Shown here piece by piece: positions 1 to 4,627 of a DNA stretch of 9,812 nt. This stretch comes from Chloroflexota bacterium (lineage in GTDB: Bacteria; Chloroflexota; Anaerolineae; Fen-1058). Made by a program: the position numbers and the translations under genes. Each line of letters opens with the position of its first letter. Within the stretch, counting starts at the first letter, position 1. Location of the stretch: assembly GCA_016219235.1 (NCBI GenBank), contig JACRBO010000748.1, positions 1 to 9,812 on the forward strand, written 5' to 3'. The notes under the pieces were generated by a model, which was given only the letters and a program-made list of their open reading frames with translations, did not search any database and was not told where the DNA came from.

Positions 1-372
1 CAGCACGATCGGCACGTCGAAGATCAGATACACCACCTTGCCCGCGACCTCGGTGGACAGCGCATCGAACAGCGGCGACAGCGGCCGCATCAACAGCCGG
101 TTCATTTCGCCATAGCGGATGAGATCACCCACGGTCCAATTCGTTTGCGAATAGGTCAGTTGATTCACCAGAATCAACACGAGGTAATAAGCCACAAAGC
201 CGCCGCGCGTCAGCCCCCCGATTGATTGATCGCCCGCCGCCGTCGACCACACCAGCAGATAGATCAACGGCGGAATCATCCAGCCGAAGGCCAGCACGAA
301 GAAGAAACTGCGATGCTGAATCCACGACAACCACGTGCCTTTGATCAGCGCCCAGCCGCCGCGCGCATTCAT
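1..372 (-). CDS. ABC-2 type permease, DUF990/COG4587-like, N-terminal part (runs off window)
   Basis: The reading frame opens with ATG at 372-370 and stays open for 124 codons to the left edge, so the C-terminal part is missing. It begins MNARGGWALIKGTWLSW, followed by a hydrophobic stretch around residues 21-42 (first membrane segment) and another around residues 58-75. It then has the soluble-looking loop SQTNWTVGDLIRYGEMNRLL and the segment LMRPLSPLFDAL. That loop (an amphipathic stretch, then a 'LxRPxxP' turn) is what I recall from permeases of the DUF990 / ABC2_membrane_6 group, which work with a COG4586-type ATPase. The start codon overlaps the ATPase stop as ATGA, so the two are translationally coupled. 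The family's substrate is unknown to me. Such systems usually carry two different permeases, so a second one is expected further left. Family call is good; transported molecule unknown. Confidence 0.85.
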   Translation of the reverse strand, partial: MNARGGWALIKGTWLSWIQHRSFFFVLAFGWMIPPLIYLLVWSTAAGDQSIGGLTRGGFVAYYLVLILVNQLTYSQTNWTVGDLIRYGEMNRLLMRPLSPLFDALSTEVAGKVVYLIFDVPIVL

Positions 373-1361
373 ACGCCGCCCTCCCGGTAAATCTGATCGA
401 TCACGGCCTCGATCGGCGGGTCCTCCACGACCAGATCGATCACGGGCAATGTCTGCAACAACCGGGCCGTGATCGCCGGGGCAGCCGATCGGCTGGCGCG
501 TAACGTCAATTGATTGGCGCTGCGTTCGGTAATCTCGATGTCTTTTGGCAAAGCCGCGTCGTTCAGCGCTTGACCATCGTCCCGCAGCGTCACACGCAAC
601 AACTTGAACGGCGCCAGGCGCTGCGCCAACCCGCTCAACTCGCCGTCATATAACAACCGCCCGTGATGGATCAGAATCACGCGCGGGCACAGCGCCATCA
701 CGTCGGCCATGTAGTGGCTGGTCAGGATCACGGTGACGCCGTGCCGCTGATTGTAGTCTGCCAGAAAGCGCCGTAAACGCAACTGCATCGACACATCCAG
801 CCCCAGCGTCGGCTCGTCCAGGAACAGCACGCTCGGTCGGTGCAGCAGACCTGCGACCAGTTCACACTTCATGCGCTCGCCCAGTGATAGGTTACGCACC
901 GGCTTGTTGATAATCTCCTGCATCTCCAACAGTTCGATCAACTCGTCGCGCGTCTGTTGAAATTCAGCAGGCGGCACGCCGTAAATCTCGCTCAGCACAC
1001 GGAACGAATCCAGCGGCGGGATGTCCCACAACATCTGGCTCTTGTTGCCCAGCACCATGCTGATGCGGCGCAGATAGGCGTGCTCGCGCTGCCACGGCAC
1101 ATGGCCTGCCACGCGCGCCTCGCCCGAGGTGGGATGCAGCAGGCCGCACAGCATCTTCAGCGTGGTCGTCTTGCCCGCGCCGTTCGGCCCGATGAGGCCC
1201 ACCATCTCGCCGGGCTGCACCGTGAAGGTGATCGCGTCGACGGCCAGCACAGCCTGATAGCGCCGCCGGAACAGGCTGCCGATGGCCGCGCCCAAGCCCG
1301 CCTCGCGCTCCGGCACGCGATACACTTTGCGTAGGTCGGTTACAACGATTTGTGAGGTCAT
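369..1361 (-). CDS. ABC-2 exporter ATP-binding protein (COG4586-like)
   Basis: This is a 330-residue ATPase subunit of an exporter, powering the membrane protein encoded by the next gene. Visible motifs are Walker A GPNGAGKT (residues 58-65), a Q-loop region NKSQMLWD around 107-113, the signature in the form LSLGERMK (158-165), Walker B VLFLDEP (178-184), the D-loop after it, and the switch histidine in LTSHYMAD (H216). A C-terminal extension of about 95 residues follows, as is usual for the COG4586 group. The frame can be opened further upstream to 1430, but ATG at 1361 is preferred: GGAG lies 4 nt ahead of it, the protein then begins with the usual ABC beta-strand, and the upstream extension is coded by a 7-nt repeat array. 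The stop overlaps the permease start (ATGA). A MerR-type regulator is encoded 220 bp upstream in the same direction, which may mean drug- or metabolite-responsive control. That last point is inference. Confidence 0.93.
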   Translation of the reverse strand: MTSQIVVTDLRKVYRVPEREAGLGAAIGSLFRRRYQAVLAVDAITFTVQPGEMVGLIGPNGAGKTTTLKMLCGLLHPTSGEARVAGHVPWQREHAYLRRISMVLGNKSQMLWDIPPLDSFRVLSEIYGVPPAEFQQTRDELIELLEMQEIINKPVRNLSLGERMKCELVAGLLHRPSVLFLDEPTLGLDVSMQLRLRRFLADYNQRHGVTVILTSHYMADVMALCPRVILIHHGRLLYDGELSGLAQRLAPFKLLRVTLRDDGQALNDAALPKDIEITERSANQLTLRASRSAAPAITARLLQTLPVIDLVVEDPPIEAVIDQIYREGGV

Positions 1362-1373
1362 AGTTCTCCATGC

Positions 1374-1431
1374 CGTGGTGCGTGGTGCGTGTTGCATGGT
1401 AATCATCACGCACCGCGCAATACGCACCACG
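1374..1431. repeat. Inverted pair of 7-nt tandem repeat arrays
   Basis: On the plus strand, three head-to-tail heptads (CGTGGTG, CGTGGTG, CGTGTTG; 1374-1394) are followed by a 9-nt spacer. Four heptads then run in the opposite sense (CATCACG, CACCGCG, CAATACG, CACCACG; 1404-1431). The outer arms 1382-1395 and 1417-1430 pair over 14 bp with one G-T wobble. The element ends 12 nt before the ATPase start codon, so it would form a hairpin in that gene's leader or, read the other way, a binding array for a repeated-site protein. No gene explains it. Confidence 0.85.
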
Positions 1432-1547
1432 TTTCAGTTATCACGTCTGAACGAATTTAGTCCAGTTTGATTCTACTACCCTGGTGTGCTAGTGGAGGGT
1501 TAGGCTCCCCGAATTGACGCGACTCAACTCGGCTAATCGAGTGAAGC

Positions 1548-1577
1548 ATTAGCGAAGATTCGTGTGGATTCGCGGAT
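1548..1577. repeat. Degenerate 10-nt tandem repeat, three units
   Basis: Units ATTAGCGAAG, ATTCGTGTGG and ATTCGCGGAT follow each other exactly in the gap just downstream of the MerR-type gene. The approximate consensus is ATTCGNGNNG. This resembles dispersed intergenic repeats of the ATTCGTG type that I recall from many bacterial genomes. The rest of the gap, 1432-1547, shows only a short 5-bp hairpin around ACTCG-CGAGT and no clear promoter. Confidence 0.55.
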
Positions 1578-1581
1578 CAGG

Positions 1582-2349
1582 TTATTTCCGGCGTTGCATG
1601 GCCGTGAGCTGCGCGATCATGTCGCGGGCGCGCTGTTCCTGTTCGGACAGGGTGGTCAGCCAGCGATCGGCGGTGGTGAGGATGTCTTCATCGGAATGGG
1701 GGGTATCGAGCACGGCGCGGAGATTGGCACGCTGCCCTCGATCAAGTTGGTGCACCATGCGAAGGATCGCCATCGAACTGTAACCGGCGCGATAGAGCAG
1801 GCGCAGCACGCGCAGCCGTCCAATCTCGATCGAGCCGTACAACCGATAACGATTGCCGCGCTCACGGGGCGCTTTGATCAGACCGTTGCGCTCCCAGTTG
1901 CGCAGCATATCCGTCGAAACGTCTAGCAGTTGCGCCGCATCGCCGATTTGCAGCGGCGTGACGCGCTCAGCCGTTATAGCGCCGCGCGCCCATTTTTCCA
2001 GATAATCCGCGGCGGCTTCGGCCTGAGCACGCTCAGCCTGAACCAGGCTCAGATGCTGCCGCGCCTGCTTCAACGCGCCGCGCACATCGCCTGAAGCCGA
2101 TTGCCGCACCAGCTCCAATGCCGAGCGGCGAATGGCGCGGCCCGGCCAGCCGCCGTGCAGCGCCGTGCGGGCCAACCGCATCTGATCGAGGTGAAATTGG
2201 GTGTAAAGCCGGTAACCGTTGGGGCCGCGCGGCACCGGCGGCAGGAAACCCCAGGTCTCATACACGCGGACTGTGTTGGGATGGACGCCGGCGGCTTTTG
2301 CAATGTCGGTGGTGCGAAGACGTCTGAGGGAGTTGACTGACTTGACCAC
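1582..2349 (-). CDS. MerR-family regulator with two HTH domains (TioE-like)
   Basis: A 255-residue protein with two complete MerR-type DNA-binding heads. The first spans about residues 11-62, with helix-turn-helix TTDIAKAAGVHPNTVRVYE and wing PNGYRLYT. The second spans about residues 131-185, with TPLQIGDAAQLLDVS, LRNWERNGLI and the wing GNRYRLYG. Charged, alanine-rich helices at about 90-120 and 228-250 look like coiled-coil or dimerisation segments. Ordinary MerR proteins have one head and an effector domain; tandem-headed members such as TioE are a known subgroup. No cysteine cluster for metal sensing is visible. The start is GTG at 2349, the only canonical start after the in-frame TGA of the preceding gene, and it has no Shine-Dalgarno sequence. 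The start lies 18 nt behind the HEPN gene, so co-transcription and re-initiation are likely. The exporter downstream is a plausible target, by inference. Confidence 0.85.
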   Translation of the reverse strand: MVKSVNSLRRLRTTDIAKAAGVHPNTVRVYETWGFLPPVPRGPNGYRLYTQFHLDQMRLARTALHGGWPGRAIRRSALELVRQSASGDVRGALKQARQHLSLVQAERAQAEAAADYLEKWARGAITAERVTPLQIGDAAQLLDVSTDMLRNWERNGLIKAPRERGNRYRLYGSIEIGRLRVLRLLYRAGYSSMAILRMVHQLDRGQRANLRAVLDTPHSDEDILTTADRWLTTLSEQEQRARDMIAQLTAMQRRK

Positions 2350-2367
2350 GGAATAAGTGTGTTGCCG

Positions 2368-2763
2368 TCAGGGAATTCTCAAACTGATAAAGCGCAGAAC
2401 GCTCTCCGCGGCAGTAACGGCCTCATCAGCCTCAATATCACCCGGCAAGCCGCCCGGTAACCCGCCCGGAACTCCATCGGGGTAGCGCGTGGGAATGTAG
2501 TATTGATCGACCACAAGGCAGTCGGCGCGGAAGGCCACACACGCTGGCTCGTGTACCTCACATGCCAATAGGAGATCGATCAGCCTGTGAGCGCGCGGGT
2601 AGCTATTGACCTTCTCCAACAGGAACGCTTTGAGTGACTTCTCAATGCATTGCTGAGCGAGAAAACAGGCGTGAGAATAATGCCCTTCGGCCAGGATCAG
2701 GCGCGCAACAGTCAAATCCTCTGCTGCACGATCAAGCCACTGTTTCGGCAGGCTGGCGCTCAT
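2368..2763 (-). CDS. HEPN domain protein (COG2250-like), likely toxin partner of the adjacent nucleotidyltransferase
   Basis: A 131-residue all-helical HEPN protein. Family features visible are WLDRAAEDLTVARLIL (residues 9-24), YSHACFLAQQCIEKSLKAFL (29-48), the PRAHRLIDLL segment (56-65), and the YYIPTRYPD stretch (88-96) typical of the COG2250 branch. HEPN proteins paired with minimal nucleotidyltransferases act as RNase-type toxins or as targets of AMP addition by the partner. The usual R-X4-6-H ribonuclease motif near the C-terminus is not visible here; an R21-X6-H28 pair exists but is in the wrong place, so nuclease activity is uncertain. ATG at 2763 is chosen: the frame opens earlier only at TTG 2796, and the protein then matches family length. 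The start lies 32 nt inside the end of the nucleotidyltransferase gene, indicating coupled translation. Residues 97-108 are a small GG(L/V)P repeat. Confidence 0.88.
   Translation of the reverse strand: MSASLPKQWLDRAAEDLTVARLILAEGHYSHACFLAQQCIEKSLKAFLLEKVNSYPRAHRLIDLLLACEVHEPACVAFRADCLVVDQYYIPTRYPDGVPGGLPGGLPGDIEADEAVTAAESVLRFISLRIP
2441..2476. repeat. 12-nt tandem repeat within the HEPN gene, three units
   Basis: Units CCCGGCAAGCCG, CCCGGTAACCCG and CCCGGAACTCCA (plus strand) encode a G-(L/V)-P-G tetrapeptide repeated three times near the C-terminus of the HEPN protein. It sits in the loop after the conserved TRYPD motif. It is probably a local slippage expansion with little structural effect. 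Confidence 0.6.
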
Positions 2764-3085
2764 ACAGTACTTTGCCTTTACGGATAATCTCCTCAAGGAC
2801 GAACGGATTGCGGGCGGCGATCATTTGTTCAAACTCGACCGGCGTGTAGACGAGGAAATCTACACCCACTGGAGGGCGGCACAATAATGCCACTTCTTTC
2901 AAACGCTGCAAGAATGGCCTGGGCGTGTCCTTGATGACAACAAGATCCAGATCGCTCCACTCGCCGACCGTCTCGCCCGCCATCGAGCCGAACAGGATGA
3001 TCTTGTCCGGTCGATACTGCGACACCAGCGTCAGCACGATCTGTTCCAACGCCTGATTGAGTTTGGCCTGCCGCATCAGGTTCAT
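2732..3085 (-). CDS. Minimal nucleotidyltransferase (MNT), likely antitoxin
   Basis: A 117-residue DNA polymerase beta-type minimal nucleotidyltransferase. The catalytic signature is intact: G33-S34, then ten residues, then D45-x-D47 (LFGSMAGETVGEWSDLDLVV), with the third metal-binding aspartate at D76 in GVDFLVYTP. Members paired with HEPN proteins are known antitoxins, in some cases by AMPylating a tyrosine of the HEPN toxin. That chemistry is known of the family and not shown for this gene. ATG 3085 is preferred; ATG 3076 is three codons inside, and an upstream extension to 3133 has no support. There is no Shine-Dalgarno sequence, but a perfect TATAAT ends 6 nt before the start codon, so leaderless translation is likely. 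The 3' end overlaps the HEPN gene by 32 nt. Confidence 0.9.
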   Translation of the reverse strand: MNLMRQAKLNQALEQIVLTLVSQYRPDKIILFGSMAGETVGEWSDLDLVVIKDTPRPFLQRLKEVALLCRPPVGVDFLVYTPVEFEQMIAARNPFVLEEIIRKGKVLYERQPAETVA

Positions 3086-3091
3086 GCCGTT

Positions 3092-3097
3092 ATTATA
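3092..3097 (-). promoter_or_regulatory. Candidate -10 box for the MNT-HEPN(-MerR) operon
   Basis: TATAAT, a perfect consensus, reads on the minus strand and ends 6 nt before the MNT start codon. This places the expected transcription start at or next to the ATG. No good -35 is visible 16-19 bp upstream (CGCCTG at 17 bp), which lowers confidence. The position matches leaderless promoters. Confidence 0.5.
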
Positions 3098-3142
3098 CCG
3101 TGAATCGGCCTGCTCAGGCGAGCCGGGGTGCACCCGATCGCC

Positions 3143-4582
3143 TCAAGCCCCCGGCGGTTCACTCGTCTGGCGGGCCGCCTCGTACAATCGGGCGTTGGCG
3201 ATGGCCACGGCGATCTGATCAGCCAATGTTTCGATCACGCGCACATCGTCGTCGTCAAAGTCGTTGAGCTCGGGACTTTGCACGTCCAGCACGCCGACGG
3301 TTTCTTCGCCCACGCGAATGGGCACACTGAGTTCCGAGCGCGTGGGAATGACATCCGGGTAAAAGTTGATGTAGTGCGGTTCGGCCGCGACATCGTTGGC
3401 GCACAGCCGCTGGCCGTGCGCGCCCACCCAGCCCACCATGCCCGCGTCGATCTGGATGCGATGGTTCAGCGGAAACAGCCGCAAGAAGTTGCCGGAAATG
3501 GCCTTCATCTCCAGTTCGCCGCGCTCGTGATCCACCAGGAACAATGCCACGTGATGATAATCGAAACTTTCCTGCACCAGCTGCGCCGCGCGCGCCAGCA
3601 CTTGCTCCAGACTCAAGATCGCCGCGATTTGCCGCCCCACGTCGCTGAGCACGGCGAGTTGCGCGGCCCGACGAGTCAGCACCGTCTCGGCGCGTTTCCG
3701 TTCGGTGATGTCGCGCGCGATGCTGAGCACGGCCGGCCCGCCCGCGTATTCGATGATGCGGCTGTTCAACTCGACCGGGATGGCAGTGCCATCCCGCCGG
3801 ACGTAAATCGTTTCAAAGAAAATGTGGTCTTCGTGGCGCAACCGCGCAATCCGCTCTGGAATCTCGCCGACAAACTCGGGCGCATTCACGTCGGCGGGCG
3901 TCATACGCAGCAGTTCTCCCCGCGTATAGCCCAGGCTGTCGCAGGCCACCTGGTTTACTTCCAAATAGCGGCCCGTCAGATTGTGGATAAAGATCGCATC
4001 GCCGACGTTGTCGAATAACATGCGATAGTGATATTCGCTTTCGCGCAGCGCCTGCTCGGTGCGCGCGCTCTCCGACAGATCGCGCAGTAGCCAGCGCAGC
4101 CCCGCGAGTTGGCCGTGCCTGTCGCGCGAGGGGCTTAAGGCAAAGTCGGCCGGAAAGGGCGCGCCTTTGTAGACACGCAGTTGAATCTGGCCGCGGCCGA
4201 TCATGGGCAACGGCGGGAAATCCGGATCGGTTGTCCGCCACTGCGCAATCCGGGCCAGGAGCGCGGCGTGCTCGGCCTCGTCAATGAACATCAGCAGCGA
4301 CTTGCCCGGCAGGAAATCCTGCCGCACGCTGAGCAGGGCCGCCGCTGTACGATTGGCATCCGTGATCAGGCCGTCGAGGTCGGTCAACACGTAGCCGTCC
4401 GGCGCCAGGTCGAACACCTCGCGATAACGACGCTGATCGTCCTCGAGCTTATGCCAGGTCGCCGTCAAGTCGGCGTTCTGGCGGCGTAAAGCCTCGAGCG
4501 TTGAACGCAAGCTATCGAGTTCTGCCCGCAGGGCCGACGATCCGTTATCGGCGGAAAGTTGAGGTTGTCTATCGGCTGTCAT
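3143..4582 (-). CDS. PAS-PAS-GAF sensory protein without output domain
   Basis: A soluble 479-residue protein. Residues 15-55 form a charged coiled coil. PAS domain 1 spans about 52-170 (FDLAPDGYVLTDLDGLITDAN). PAS domain 2 spans about 182-297, starting YRMLFDNVGDAIFIHNLTGR and ending in the typical PAC tail SIARDITERKRAE. A GAF domain spans about 305-467 (LEQVLARAAQLV ... SVPIRVGEETVGVLDVQSPE ... LADQIAVAIANARLYE). The protein stops just after the last GAF helix: there is no histidine kinase, GGDEF, EAL, phosphatase or DNA-binding domain, and no membrane segment. Such architectures normally feed an output module, so it must act through a partner or be a decayed kinase. No kinase remnant can be read in the 57 nt before the next gene. 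ATG 4582 has a GAGAG-type ribosome site 6 nt ahead. The start lies 26 nt behind the debranching enzyme gene, so the two are probably co-transcribed. No haem- or flavin-binding residue was recognised. Confidence 0.92.
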   Translation of the reverse strand: MTADRQPQLSADNGSSALRAELDSLRSTLEALRRQNADLTATWHKLEDDQRRYREVFDLAPDGYVLTDLDGLITDANRTAAALLSVRQDFLPGKSLLMFIDEAEHAALLARIAQWRTTDPDFPPLPMIGRGQIQLRVYKGAPFPADFALSPSRDRHGQLAGLRWLLRDLSESARTEQALRESEYHYRMLFDNVGDAIFIHNLTGRYLEVNQVACDSLGYTRGELLRMTPADVNAPEFVGEIPERIARLRHEDHIFFETIYVRRDGTAIPVELNSRIIEYAGGPAVLSIARDITERKRAETVLTRRAAQLAVLSDVGRQIAAILSLEQVLARAAQLVQESFDYHHVALFLVDHERGELEMKAISGNFLRLFPLNHRIQIDAGMVGWVGAHGQRLCANDVAAEPHYINFYPDVIPTRSELSVPIRVGEETVGVLDVQSPELNDFDDDDVRVIETLADQIAVAIANARLYEAARQTSEPPGA

Positions 4583-4599
4583 GGTCGCTCTCTAAAGAT

Positions 4600-4627
4600 C
4601 ACTACTCGTCACTCATCACTCGTCAGT
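4600..4627. repeat. 7-nt tandem repeat, four units, across the 3' end of the debranching enzyme gene
   Basis: Plus-strand heptads CACTACT, CGTCACT, CATCACT and CGTCAGT lie head to tail (consensus CRTCACT). They cover the stop codon and last codons (the residues TSDE) of the debranching enzyme gene and reach into the leader of the PAS/GAF gene. The unit length and the CRTCAC core are shared with the array at 1374-1431. Confidence 0.8.

Noticed and set aside
1362..1430. N-terminal extension of the ATPase starting at 1430
   Set aside because: The extra 23 residues are translated heptad repeat. GGAG lies directly before ATG 1361 and the family begins there.
1374..1431. Possible CRISPR-like array
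   Set aside because: Units are 7 nt without spacers and there are no cas genes nearby. It is a short tandem repeat.
1470..1475. TAGAAT as -10 box for the ABC genes
   Set aside because: It fits 5 of 6 bases, but no -35 is found at 16-18 bp (CCTCCA) and it lies far from the gene. Likely chance.
3105..3125. Terminator after the PAS/GAF gene (GCCT-GCTC-AGGC hairpin)
   Set aside because: The stem is only 4-5 bp and no T-run follows. Not strong enough to list.
3128..4018. Plus-strand open frame of 296 codons opposite the PAS/GAF gene
   Set aside because: It is complementary to conserved PAS and GAF codons, with low-complexity His/Arg/Gln composition. It is a G+C-driven shadow.
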